In this document: positions 48,640-61,045 of the stretch, piece by piece | Position numbering within the stretch: the first letter of the stretch is position 1 | Layout: the number at the start of each line of letters is the position of its first letter | Assembly: GCA_947034885.2 (NCBI GenBank) | Contig: OX344750.2 | Coordinates: forward strand, 14,440,053 to 14,504,052 | Length of the DNA stretch: 64,000 bases | Source of the DNA: Thuidium tamariscinum | Lineage: Eukaryota; Streptophyta; Bryopsida; Hypnales; Thuidiaceae | Direction of reading: 5' to 3' | The notes under the pieces: model-generated | The model's input: only the letters and a program-made list of their open reading frames with translations | Told to the model about the DNA's origin: nothing | Database searches by the model: none | Translations under genes and position numbers: made by a program

Positions 48640-51600
48640 ATGGACCTCGATGCGAACCTTCCGTTTCAAGGACCTGATGGCGGAGGAAATCTTGGCGATG
48701 TCGGAGCGTCCATCGGAACAAGCTTCGATGCGTCAGCGCCTGCATCGGCATCTGCGGCGGCGGCGGCCATGGCGCCCCGGGAGCGTCACCGCGTCTTTGT
48801 GAAGTCGGGCGTGACGGGAGAGGTGAGTGAAGACACGCTGCAGCGCCATTTCTCCCACTACGGCAACGTCACGGATGTGTACATTCCAAGGGTCATGCCG
48901 TCGCAAATCCCGAAAGGCTTCGCTTACATCTCCTTCGACTCCGACGACGCCGTGCACCGAGCGGTAATCCCTGCGCCTTCAAGCGTAACCCTAATTCCTT
49001 GACGTGTGAAATATTTGGTGAGGAAGCTTCAAAGTAGCCTTGTAATATAGTGATGGAAAGAGAAAAGAATGGTCTATGTAAAAAGGTTTTGTGGAGGTAA
49101 TACTTCTCTTTCTTTTTTATAGAGTTTTTTTTAATGGTTTTGCCATCTTTAGTGTTCAATAATTAAAATAATACAAAACTATTCACTTCTCTTCTTAAGT
49201 TACAGAATGTTTGGTGAAGAAAGCCTTCAAAGTAGGTGTCGTGATGTATCAATGGAAAAAAAAAATATGTTTTGTATGAATCAATAATGTAGGTCTTTTG
49301 AGGTATTACAATTCCATTTTATATATTTATTTTTTTTGTTGGCTTTATCATCTTTAGTCTTCAATTCATAAATGCACAACTATTCACCCTCACCTTAAGT
49401 TCAAGATTATTTCTTGAAGAAACTTCAAAGAAGATCACATTATGCAATAGATAGAAAGATGAAAGAATGTTTTGCATGTATCAACAATGTAGGTTTTGGA
49501 AAGATATTACTACTCTATTTTATGATTTTTGTTGTTGACTTTGTTGTCTTTAGTCCTAATCTCCTAAAGTAATAACATCTAGTCTCTTCCTTCAAGTTGA
49601 GATATATTTGTTAAGAAAGCCTCAAAGTAGGTTGTATCATATATCAATGGGAAGTGAAAGAATGATTGGCATGAGTTGATGATATAGATTTTTCACAAGT
49701 ATTAATACTTTCTTTCACAATGTTTTATGATTGATTTTTTGTCCATAGTCAAAGATTGTTAAAAACTAAACATTTCATCCTTCAGAAGTTTTTCTATAGA
49801 AAGCTTCAAAGTAGGTTGTGTATTATATTGATGGAAAGAGAAAAGAATGGTTGATTTGAATCAATGATGTAAGCCTTTTAGAGGTATTAAATTATTGATT
49901 GTCATATATAATTGATTTTAGTGTCATTACCTTTAGTATTAAGGACTTAAATCATTTTTTTCACATTTTATTTTGAATGTTTATGCTTTTCTCTTGTAAA
50001 AAAATTAAGATACGTACACCTACAAATTCTTAATTTCTCAATCTTGTCTCCAATGAGATGGTAGTTGAGAAATACATTTAGGTTGAAGAATATAGGTCAT
50101 ATAATATATTGTTGTTGAAAGAATGTTTGACCTAAAGCAATAGTATGGGTTGTGTAGTGGTGTCATTATTATTGATTAATTATATATGTACAATTGATTT
50201 TTGGACCTTAGTTTGAATGTCTAAGTCTCATTTAGTTTCTGTCTCTTAAACATATATTTTGAATGTTGACTTTTCTATGCTTGTAATGGAACAAAAGTAT
50301 AGCGTTTAAAGAAATATCCATCGAAGAAGTTTCAAAGTAGGTTGTGTGATGTATTGATGAAAAGAGAAATAATCTTTTGAATTATTTAATGATGTATGTA
50401 TTTTAGAGAAATTCCTACTATCTATTATATATTTTATAATTGTTGTTTTTGTCTTTAGTTTGAGCATTGAAAAATTCATCATGTGTTGTGATTGATTTTT
50501 CGTCCATCATTATGAAATTGTACAATGAACAAAAAATCAATCATAAAACATTACAATATTTGAGGGATTTTTGGCTTGTCAAGAAATTGAGGTATAGATT
50601 CCTATATGTAATTTTAATTTCTCAACCATCCAAACCAAAGGTGGTTGAAGGACCCTTCAAAGTAGGTTGTATAATTTGTTAATGAAAAGAGAAAGAAATG
50701 CTCAATGCAAATCTATGGTTTAGGAGGGAGGTATTTTTGTTGTTTATTAAGACATTCTATAACTAATATTGTTCTCTTTGGTTTGAGCATGTAAAAGAAG
50801 TTATATTATACATTAATGAAAAGAAGAAGAAAATGTTCTACATAATTTAATGATCAAGGTTTATCAAAGTACTCCTATTGAATATTACATTATTTTACAC
50901 AATGGATTTTGTTGTCTTTAATTTGAGGATTTAGGAACTAATTGTTTTTCTACCCAAATCTATTTTTTAATCGTGGATATACATCCTTTTAGGAACTATA
51001 GATTTGAGCAATGGTAATCACAACTTATTTTGATTTAGCAAAAATTGATTGAAATATTTTTTTCAAGTTGAATAAAAGACTTATTGAAATTAAATAATTT
51101 ATTTATATATATATACTTAAAAAATTTGTTTTAGTAGAGTACAAATAGAAGATAGTACAATCACCTATAAATCAAGCACTCATCTATGGTAATAAGAATG
51201 CAATGAGCTTCTAAATGGTGGATTCACAAAGTGAAATTATTTTATGATTTATCACAACGTATTCCTTTACATTTGGTTTATTATGCATTCCTTCTCATTT
51301 TTTAATTAGATTTTAGATTTTTATAAGTAGTTAAAAACTATTTTTGTTGGTGTTCATATAAAATTTTAGATTCTTTAAGCTTGAATTCTTAGAATATTGC
51401 ATGAATAAACTATGAGTTTATAAAGTGTAACAAGTGTATCTAAACTTTCTTCTCGTCTCTTAACTCCTGTGGATAGAGGTTGTACTGACATTTTAGACAA
51501 AACTTTGTAGCAATTGTGTTTTCAAATAAGTTGCAAATGCATGTACTTGTCTTTTATTACATAAAATTATTTAGAAGTAATTAGTTGGATGTAATTGGAC

Positions 51601-54266
51601 TTTATTATTATATATTATATGTTATCTTACTAAATAATATTATGAGATTTTTACATAATACATTATTATTATTAATCTTGTATTTATGAAATTTTCATAA
51701 AAAAATTATTTAATAAAATTTTAGACACAATTATAGTAAATATTTGAATTAACCATTGTTATACAAAAATAATTTTATAATTTTTAAACAATTTAAAACA
51801 CTGATAGTATTAAGGAAAAGGTATATAAATTTTTATAATTTTTTAGTTTCAAAATTAATCTATCAATATTGAGAACAGATTCAAATAGATGTTACATTTT
51901 TTAATTTTTTATATTATAAATTTAATCTATTAAATATAATTAAAAAATTTTGAATAAATTTATTTCCTAAATTTTTATGGAAAATGAACTAGATTTTACG
52001 ATTTTTTTGACAAATCAGTGTAATATGAATTTATTAATTTATTATAAAATTTCTATTAAGAATATTATATATAAGTGATATTCAAAGAACAATATAGTTT
52101 CATATAATTTATTTATACTTTAAGGATTTTACATCAAATTATTGAATGTGACTGATCATTTTTATTTTATTTAAATTTGAAATTGCATAGATATTGGTGA
52201 AAGGGATTCATTAGTTGAAGATATTTTTTTTGGATTTCTTAGTTTTTAATAATGAAGTGAAAAAGATGAGAAGTTTCATGTTGTAGAAAACTAAAGTAGT
52301 GGTACCATTTGATATCCTTTAATTAAGATTAAATTTTTTCAAATTTTTGGCAACATTAAATGCAATTTGTTTTAGTCTTTCATCATATACTAAATGTTTC
52401 AATTTGTTGATTTCTTCAATGCATTTGTAACTTTTTTTTAGTAAATTTCTTATTTTTGCTCATTCTAAACTTTAGCACACAACCAACAATTATTCTTTCA
52501 TATTATATTATTGATTTTCAAAGTTATAAAGGTCATCTAATAGTACACTTGAAAAGTCTATTTATGGTAAGTTGGTTTGAATGGATGATGAAAATAGTTT
52601 TACCATAACATCACTTAATAATGGAGATCAAATGCCATTTAATTCATAAATCTTGATTTTTTCATAGTAAGAAGAATTGACTTTTCAACATTCATTTCTT
52701 TTTTAACAAAATTTCTTGACTTTATTGCATTGTCAACATTTGATAATAATAAACTATTTTACCTTTGAAATCGGTTATAAAAAATGGCAAGAGTTATTGA
52801 ATGATGTTATGATATTGAAGTAGAAGCTTGAAATACACAAATAAATATTTTGTTGTAGTCCAAAATAATATTAAACAAAGAATTCATTAATTCATGTAAT
52901 ACTTCAAATTAGTGCATTGGAATGAGTGCAATTAAATGGATAAAAGAGTGTCTATTAATGTTCATTTATTAGAGAGTTTAATTATTTGGTGAAATTTTTT
53001 GATGGGAATCAATTAAATTTAATCATTTTCAAATGTGTAAATTAATTTTAGATACAAACTATTAAACATCATTAACTTAGTGATTCCTTAAAATGAATAA
53101 TTATTTAAATATTAAATATATTGATTGAAAGAATTTTACCAATTTTGAATTAAAATCCATCAAATGAGACTATGAGAGTATTTTGATGATGATTATCAAA
53201 ATTCATTTGTATCTTTAATATTTACTAGTGTATTAATATTGAAAACTTATCTTTTTCTTTCTTACAAATTTTTTAATCTAGTTTAATTGTTCCGAAAAAA
53301 TTCTACCAAAATTTAATGAAATGACTTCTGTATTCATTGAAGGTATAATTTATTAATATAGATATAATATTTAATTATTATAAATCCAAATAATTTTATC
53401 AATATATATTGAAACAATTGAAATTTTGATTCTAGATGTTTAATGCAAATCAATCAAGAAAATATAATTTACAATATCAAGTTATGTGACTATTTTTGTT
53501 TTTTGTATTATTGTGACTACAGTTGGAGTTGGAATCTCATGAAATAAATGGAAAACATTTTCCAGTAGGTAGGGCAGAACCTCGACCATCTGAACGAGGG
53601 TTGTGGCATCGTGAACAAGATAATCTTCGAAGACAACGCGATTATAATCAATCATATATAGCATGGAATGGACAAGAGACTCGTTCTAGTAACCTTCCTC
53701 TACATTGTCCTCCACCACTTGGTGTACACACTGGACAACCTACTTCAAGAATAGAGACTCCAATTGATCCCCCTTACAATCCAGAAGCACCATATTACCA
53801 CTTGGAACCCGAATCCTATAGTTGGATGCATGGACCTCCTCCTCGAGTTGGAATGGGGAATAATATGATGAAAAGAGATGCTTGTCGCATTTTTGTTGGA
53901 GGTGTTCCAGATGTATTACTTGAAGAAGATATGAAAGTGCATTTTGAAAAATATGGAAAGGTTGAAGATGTATACTTTCCAAAAGAAAAAGAAACTAGAA
54001 AGAGAAGGGGATTTTGCTATGTGCGCTTTGATAATCCAAAAGCAGCAGATGTTGCGGCAGCCCGTAGTCCAAGAACAATTGCAGGCCATGAAATAGGAGA
54101 AATTAAAATTGCACAACCTCGTCCAGGGGAAGGTCCTTACTCTGATTATCATCATGTTAACAGAAACGATTATGGGCATGGAGGTTACGGTTTCCAAAGA
54201 ATGGGAAACTCATACAATTCTAGATCATTTGAAGGAAGGCCACCAACTCGATTTAGTCCATATTAA
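48640..54266 (+). CDS. Two-RRM RNA-binding protein
   Basis: A nuclear-type RNA-binding protein of 355 residues in two exons, 48,640-48,963 and 53,523-54,266 (stop TAA). The donor is GCG|GTAATCC, the acceptor GACTACAG|TTG, phase 0. An Ala-rich N-terminus (31-44) precedes RRM1 (about 51-130; RNP2 RVFVKS at 51-56, RNP1 KGFAYISF at 92-99), which the intron splits after residue 108. A Pro-rich linker follows. RRM2 is about 229-308 (RNP2 RIFVGG at 230-235, RNP1 RGFCYVRF at 270-277). The Gly/Tyr/Arg-rich tail ends RFSPY. The layout and the YG-V-DVY-P pattern recall hnRNP A/D-type plant proteins such as Arabidopsis At4g36960 (from memory). Members bind mRNA and act in splicing or stability; the targets here are unknown. 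The ATG at 48,640 is the only one in frame. Confidence 0.92.
48964..53522 (+). other. 4.56-kb intron of the RNA-binding gene
   Basis: This is the only intron in the coding region. The first 2 kb is a decayed tandem array (see the separate entry); the remaining 2.5 kb is very AT-rich with nothing I can identify. It is far longer than the kinase introns (95-436 bases) in the same window. Confidence 0.85.
48995..50930 (+). repeat. Intronic tandem array, about nine diverged units
   Basis: Units of roughly 185-330 bases each contain (C)TTCAAAGTAGGTTGTGT near the start, then AT(C/T)AATGGAAAGAGAAA(G)AATG, an ATCAATGATGTAGG-like block, a TATTACTACT-like block, and TTGTCTTTAGTC near the end. The TTCAAAGTAG-type motif is at 49,027, 49,226, 49,424, 49,620 (CTCAAAGTAG), 49,804, 50,330 and 50,657, with weaker units at about 50,070 and 50,790. 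The first four spacings are about 197-200. Confidence 0.75.
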
Positions 54267-56816
54267 ATGATATATTTATTATTTGACAAAATCCATGCTT
54301 TTTGATTTATTTTCAAGCAATACTTTGGTTGAATGATTGACGTCCAAGTACACACAACGTCCCCATCTTCATTCTTCAAGTTTAAAGTTTTGGTATACAC
54401 TCCTCATTTGGTTTTTTTCTGTAATTTGAAGTGAAAATAATAATTAGTTAATTTTGAGACTGCATATTTAACTTCCCTTGTATTAGATTTTTTTTACAGT
54501 ACTGAAGATAGTATGAAACAAGAATGTTTACAAGGTGGACTGCCATATTTTTCAATCTACAATACTTGAAACATCGTCAAATACTTAGTGGAATTGGAAT
54601 CAAATATGATGGGTGGCTATAAACGTGTGTTCTCCTATTTTCCTACACCAATTGACCAACAACATTGTTAAGAATGGAAGACAAAGATTATAGATAACTT
54701 AAAAATTTATCTTTATAGTAAATTTGTCTTTTTGTCAAAATACTGTAGGTAGAGATAATTTGAAAGGTCTACAATAGGAAAAATGGGTAAAAAAGGAAAA
54801 TATATAAGGCAATATCATCACATAACATCATTTCATTAGTTTGAATTTGATAGAGCCATTGTTTTGTGATAAAGTTTACTGCAAACACAACATACATATA
54901 CATCCAATAGTTAAACACGGTAGCTTGATTAAATAATTTAACTATGGTTTGGATTAGTATTTAAATTTAATGAATTTGAAGCACTTTTAGAGTTTGAATT
55001 GTCTTTGCAGAGCTTCATAATGTCAGCAGCCTACTCTATTATATTCGTAAAATCAACAGGTTTGCATCCTTCCTTAAATGATAAATTCATTGTCTGTAAA
55101 AAAACTAAGAATTATTAATTCAAAGTTCAAAATGAATATTATTTGTGAATCATAAGATTCTTTGAATATTCACCATTCAAAAATCATTTCTATTGCAAAT
55201 GGATTGTTCAAACTATAATAAAATTATACTCATAGAATTAATTCTTTGTCTCTAGTGACTTCCAATTGCCTAATTTAAAAAATGTTTGAAGATTGATGTT
55301 GTACAATCAATTTTAAGGGGGAACTACCGATTAGAGCATAATTAGTTGGTGCTTTTGGAAAAAATAATAGGTTGGAGTGTAAAATGGAAGATCCAAAAGT
55401 AAACAAAATATTGGTAGGACCAACAACTAATTGGTGCGTAAAAATAATAAGTGTATATATAAACATTGCTTTCATGAATAGTTAGATATTAGCTACTTGG
55501 CATTTCAAATCCAAGGCTAGTATTTGGATTGCTAGAGGTGAGTATATTTTTGGACAAGGCACATGTCGCTTCAAAGTTGGCCATTGAGGGTCTTGGAGTA
55601 CTTGAACTTGGCATGGGCCTAGGCCTAGGCAACTATCTCTTTAGAATTGGTTGTGAAGACAAGTCTTTGTTTCATCATCCATAGTTGTCTAATGCAATGA
55701 AATTTAGGTTTAGTTTGAAAACTAGTGTGCTTTTGAAAAAGAAGATTGTAGCATTTGCAAATTTGAAGTTGAAGGAAGGCAATTGGTGAGAATTCGGTAC
55801 TAGAAGAAATAAACTAGGAGATTTAAAAAAAAATTGCAACTAGTGCCCTTGGAAAAAACCTGTCTTTTTTTACAGAAAAACAAGAAAATTGCAAAGGCAA
55901 CTTTAAAACTTTTCAAATGTTCTATACAATTACAATAAAGATTAGCTACTATTTACAACAATGCTTTATATACATCAATATTGTATTAAATATTATTATT
56001 TTCCAATACATTTTCATAAATTTAGTGATAATATAAATAACAAACTTTTCAATCAATGTCAAAACAAAAAAATAGAAAGAAATAAAATTTCAAATTTCAA
56101 GAAGAGATAATTAATAATGATAATAGGAATATTTTAATGAATTAGCATTGAATTAAAAGTAATTTTTCCATATCTATAAACTTTTGTCTTTATAAAATCC
56201 CTTGATCATTAAATTAATAAATTTCTATTGTCTTTATAAGCCTCTTGGAATTTGTTTAGAAATAAGTTCTTAGACATGAATAATTTTGAGCTAAATTTAT
56301 AGATATGTATTTAGAATTAACTTAAATTGATTAATTTTTATTTTTTGTGAATTATTAACTACAAATTCAAAGTGGACTTGTTAGGAATCACATAAGAAAA
56401 GAATGCTCAACAATATCACTTGAAGGATGTTCTTTTATAAGACTTACTCTTCTTTCTAAATAGCAATCATACTACTAAAATCATAAGTCCCTCTATACTA
56501 GGGGCTTTAGTTATTAAAAAAGTAAAATTCTCATTTACAGAGTGGAAGACATTACCAGTACACCTTTTCTATAAAATTGTAGACATGGAGTTTGTTATTT
56601 CTATTTTTTTTTTTTGTGAGAGCAACTATTCCATGAAAGTTATAAAAATGGTCAATTTCATTTTCAACATTTTTGTCTTCTTTATTTTCTTAAACTAATG
56701 TACTTATATTCTTGTCAACTAACTTTTTGTGAATAACTTTTGGAGGTAAAATTTTCTAAACCTAAATTTTGGAAAATTTAATAACTTTTTATCATTCATC
56801 AATATCCCTTAAATAA
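54267..56816. other. 3' flank of the RNA-binding gene and spacer
   Basis: The first few hundred bases are presumably the 3' untranslated region. Beyond that the sequence is AT-rich with no gene. A poly-T run lies at about 56,606-56,616. Confidence 0.45.
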
Positions 56817-57649
56817 CTAGTTGACCACTTTTTGGTTAATTTTTGCACTCTTAGTCTAATATTGTTCAAAATACATTTGATCACAAAAATCTCAAAATAT
56901 AACACAATTAGAGTGTCTTCATGCGCTTCAAACAAAACCAATTTCAAGATAATTGGAGCATTAAATGGCCTGAACCCTCAAATGGAAAGTGTTCAACAAA
57001 AATACGAAAAAATATCAACCAATTTGTGAGGTTTTTTTGTATCTTGATGTCTTGACAAGGCATAAGTGTGGCTTTCTAATCTCATGAATGCCCAAAGTAA
57101 ACTTATGCATTGAAATTTATGTAGCACAAATTCTAAAGGGTCATTCAAGTCATTGATTTTTGAAGATTAAGGGAAACAACTCAAATTCCAACAAGGCTCT
57201 AAAAGCAAACATGATTTAGAGGTACATTTTTCTTTCTTCAATGTACCAAATTTGCACATTTAGAAGGGTATTGCTTTTGATGACCACAAATGACCATTTT
57301 TTGCGAACTTCAAAAATTTGTAACTAATTTCAAAAAGCTTCAAAAAAAAATGAAACAACTTGAGTTAAATGCTTATTCCACTTGTCTTTTAAGGAAAATT
57401 TACTGAAAAATATTTCAAGGTGTTTCACTTCCCCAAAATTCAATTCTAGCCCTTAAAAGGTTGATTTATGAACCTTCTATCTTACTTACAGCAATTTGTA
57501 TAGTTGCATGAGTTTGATTTTTTGTTAAGGTGAAGAATCTCCCTTATGGCAATACTTTATATGGTTTGATCTAAAATGACATCCTTAGAGTGGCAACAAA
57601 ATTCACTTTCTTGAAGAACTACGCCCACTCTCCAAATCAACCATGGTCA
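56817..57649 (+). repeat. Long dispersed repeat, copy B
   Basis: This is a direct-orientation copy of 35,645-36,511, about 833 bases, with small indels and scattered substitutions. It lacks the extra bases near 35,800 and diverges at its right end (ACCATGGTCACTAATGGG). The two copies lie 21 kb apart. There are no TG...CA ends or internal retrotransposon coding sequence to call them LTRs. Confidence 0.8.
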
Positions 57650-58228
57650 CTAATGGGATATAAGATTTTTCATTTTCTTCTTACACCTTGTTTCTAAAAG
57701 CTCATAATACTCTCGATGTTTCTCTCCATTATTTGCAAATTCTTTTTCTTAAAGTTACAAATTCTCTCCATCATTTACAGGTCACTTTCTAGTGCTCTAA
57801 GGTTATCCTCATACATTTTATATTCTTCCATCGGATCAAGAAGCTTCCAATCTCCTACTGCTCAACTTTGAAATGGCACAAAGGAAGGCTTGAGTTGTTT
57901 GGATGATTTCAAAATGGCCTATAGGGTGGAAAGAAAACAAATTCTATCTCACTGTTTTTTGTAAGAGTTGCTAAATCCATTTTCATTGAATTGTGTTGGA
58001 TATTTTGGCAACTTCTTGCTCTATATCTAAATTTTAGCAATAGTAATGATCTTTTTCCAAAATGAAATGAAGCTTGATTCAAATCATGAAATGAAGCTTG
58101 CCAAGTCTTGTTTCTACTCCAATTTGAAAATTTAGATGAAGATGAAGCTAGGAGAAGATGATCAAGCTGCACAAGTGCCAGATCCTCCTTCCTAAAAAGT
58201 TATAATCATGGTGTTAGTTCATTTTGTA

Positions 58229-58637
58229 AGAGCATCCCCATGCCACAACCTTCAAACAGGGGCGTCAAATGAGTTTTGACATGGGTTCATGGTTGGTGAA
58301 AGTGCTTCATGCCCCATGCCAACACTCCAAATAGACTCACTAAACACATCCCCCAAGTAAAAAAACTACCTTTATCAAGCCAGTGCAAGGTGTCAGGCCA
58401 AGTGTTGGGCCTCCAAGCTCCCAATGGTTGAAAATTCTCTGAAAGTGTGTCAGATTGAGGAAATCGAGATTTAATGAGCCACGTTGAAGAAACACAACAG
58501 TAGAGTGTGGTTGTTACTTTGAAGTTTTTGCTGGGTAAATATTTGGTTTGAAGTGCCTGGCATGGGGTAGTTTCACAGGGCAAACACTCCATATAATCAA
58601 TTTGGAGCCCTTTGAAGAGCAAGCATGGGGATGCTCT
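58229..58637. mobile_element. MITE with AGAGCATCCCCATGC ends (409 bp)
   Basis: Perfect 15-base inverted ends AGAGCATCCCCATGC and GCATGGGGATGCTCT are extended inward by the related CATGCC/GGCATGGGG. The interior is less AT-rich than the surroundings. A 137-codon open frame on the minus strand (58,287-58,700) runs across it and out of it, but matches nothing I know and is probably chance. No clear target duplication is visible. A second MITE starts 11 bases downstream. Confidence 0.75.
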
Positions 58638-58648
58638 AGCACTCACTA

Positions 58649-58921
58649 AGGTAGGTACATCCAAAAGCACACCATTCCTAAAAGCACCATTTACAATCAA
58701 CGTACATTTCCAAAATCAGTGATGTACACAGGCTGTAAATGGCACTTTTAGAAACAAACTTTGACCTTTAATAACTTTTGCATACTCTATCCAAATGCTG
58801 TGTTTTTCAGTGTGTTGGAATGTGCTTCCACTTGCCAACAAGATTGTATGAAAATCTGAACAGCCTAACAACAGTAACTAGGCACAGTATGAATAAGTGG
58901 CACTTTTAGGTGTACCCACCT
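58649..58921. mobile_element. AGGTAGG MITE, copy 2 (273 bp)
   Basis: Ends are AGGTAGGTACATCCAAAAGC and the imperfect reverse CTTTTAGGTGTACCCACCT, next to TA on both sides. Its reverse complement follows copy 1 (17,240-17,512) throughout, for example CCACTTATTCATACTG and CTTGTTGGCAAGTG. The identical length supports an intact non-autonomous element. Confidence 0.82.
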
Positions 58922-58976
58922 TAATAGGACAAATCAGATTATTGCCATAATTTTCAACAATTTTTATAACATTTCT

Positions 58977-59354
58977 GTGGTCACCAGTCTAAGATCATTT
59001 GCCGGTTACCTTAGTTTGGTTTTGAGAAGAATCAAACTACTTGAGGAGATCCAAGTTTCAAATAATCCAATTGCAAAAGACTATTCGAAAGACCCCCAAG
59101 CAGCAGACTCCTCGCAAAGACCACCAAGAGCAACACCTGCGTCTGTCAATCATGAGTCTGAGATAAATGAAACCATAGATGGAGTTGATGTGAAAAAACA
59201 GCTGAAAAAACAACTGAAAAAACAATTGAAAAAACGCAAAAGAGACAATTACAGTGGGTCTTATTTACCAGCTTGCTGGTCCACTATCTCAATTCTACAG
59301 CTTGAGCATGAGCTTAACGCAGTTGCTCCCTTTCTCCCACATTCCTCTGAGTAA
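58977..59354 (+). pseudogene. Unrecognised open frame, possible gene remnant
   Basis: An open stretch of about 125 codons has no in-frame ATG, so it is an exon, a remnant or chance. It reads like protein sequence: a hydrophobic/basic start (SLVLRRIKLLEEI), an acidic-polar middle, and a run of three KKQL repeats followed by KKRKRD, a possible nuclear signal. Its last 41 bases overlap the end of the hydrolase gene on the other strand, and a MITE lies just upstream. I cannot assign a function. The start resembles text found in U-box/ARM proteins, but this is too short to rely on. Confidence 0.25.
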
Positions 59355-61045
59355 GATGCTGCTCGCTCATCACATCAGTAATGAAGTTGATTAATGACTT
59401 GTAGCTGCTGCTGTTCAATTGAGACTCTGGCTTGCATACTCCAAAGTGGTCTGCTCCCACAGGTAAAAACTTTCCGTTTCGATAACGTGCTGATGTCTCC
59501 TCAACCACCTTCACACTAAACCCAAACTGCAATACCACAACCCATCGAAGATCGTCAACACAGCTCTAAGAAGCAGTAACACTGGAGCCCAACAAAATTA
59601 AGTAAGTATGAATTCAGTGCCTCATATCAATGGAGATGCAATTCGAGTACTAGGTTTTGAGGATCACTAGTGCAAAATAGCTTTTCTGAACTACAAAGGA
59701 AAGTCACAGATCAAAGCTTCTTGGGTGACTGTAAGAAAATCGATCACAAATCAGGAATGTTTTTGGACAAGAAACAGGAACAAGACCCTGGCATCGGATG
59801 AGGATTGGCACTCACAGCTTTCGTGTCGTGTGTCTCAGCAACAACTGCAAATTTCCATTTGCCGGCGTAATCCTCTTCTCGTAGAATGCTCTCAAATGCT
59901 TGATTGAGACGGCCAAGCTCGACATTGATGACCCTTAGTAAATTAACCATCTTTCCCATCTTCGGCAAGTGCGCAGCCAAATCAGCAAGTTTCGACCCAT
60001 GATGAGGGGTAGCATAAAAGTGGAATCCTCCGATGTTTCGGAGAAAGTTCACATACTTTGGGTCATTTCGAAAATCATGATGTGCTTTGACTACTATCTC
60101 CTTCACCACAATGCCTCCAAGGCTGTGGCAAACAAACACAATGGGGCGGTTCCCTTGACCTATGTCGGCAAGGTCAACCATGTTTTGTACCAAGCTCTCT
60201 CCAAGTAAGAATCCATCCCAGTTTCCTGTCTTGCTTGTCTTGAAGGCAGAGGAGTCGTACGAAATGGACCAAATCCGAGCTCCAGGCAAATCTTTGCCTA
60301 ACCACGCAATCGGCCAACAAAACTCCTTACCATCTGCATCTTTCTTCCCAGCAATCCAAGTTTTCCAATATGCCTCATCGAAACCGTAGAGTTGTAAGCC
60401 GTGTAAAAACACAATCTCCACTTCGAGTGGAATGGAAGGCTCACAAAGTTTGTACACCGCATCATTCACCTGCACAAGCTCAATTCAAGGCAGAAGTTAC
60501 ATCAGCTGCAAATTGGGCCCAATAAATAACGGCACACAGCTGACACGCGGTGAAAAAGTCCATTTCATTGTTTTAGGGCAATCACCCGCACAAAGATCTA
60601 CAAAGTAGTACTGACCTAGATTTAGGTTTTCAAGGCACCGAGATTGAAACGTGCAAATGCTGTGAACATCAGTCAATAAAACAAGATGGGGCATCATCCA
60701 AGAACTGGGAACGCCCCAGGGTCCAACATTGGGTGACCGCCCGCAGGATGTAGGGGAACTCCACACGGGAAATTACACTGCAGAGTGAACTGCGTGCAGA
60801 GCACTTAGGCGAGCTCCCCGTCCTTGCAAGTTGCCGAAATCGACGATTGGCAAGCCCTTCAGTTGTAGAGTGCGTACAGCAGTATCGCCACGCAGTAATC
60901 GGCAAGTGAAGCGAAGAAGTGAAGTGAAGAATCGACCAGTTGAAGTAAAGAATCGACCTACCTTTTCGATTCCGAATGGCGGATCCGACTGGAAGCTGCT
61001 GCTGCCTCCTTCACCAGCGGCCGCACCACTCCACCACGAACCCAT
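59314..61045 (-). CDS. SERAC1-like alpha/beta hydrolase
   Basis: A predicted lipase/esterase of the SERAC1/PGAP1-like (DUF676-type) alpha/beta hydrolase group, 316 residues. Exons: 61,045-60,962, 60,469-59,816 and 59,526-59,314 (stop TAA), all GT/AG and phase 0. VEIVFLHGL (45-53) is the first strand and oxyanion loop. The nucleophile elbow is VCHSLGG with Ser144, where the usual first Gly of GxSxG is Cys. The motif ATPHHGS (181-187) follows. The probable catalytic His is His273 in ADHFGVCKP, and the acidic member may be Glu255 or Glu256 (VVEETSAR). There is no transmembrane segment or clear signal peptide; the first 28 residues are Gly/Ser-rich. Animal SERAC1 acts in phosphatidylglycerol remodelling; plant substrates are not established. 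The start is the first in-frame ATG, preceded by a GC-rich flank. Confidence 0.9.

Noticed and set aside
35645..57649. LTR pair enclosing a retrotransposon
   Set aside because: The repeats lack TG...CA ends and a 5-bp duplication, and nothing between them looks like gag, protease, integrase or reverse transcriptase. An unrelated gene lies between them instead.
58287..58700. 137-codon minus-strand open frame
   Set aside because: It runs through one MITE and into the next; it has no recognisable domain, and its frame is explained by the less AT-rich MITE interior.
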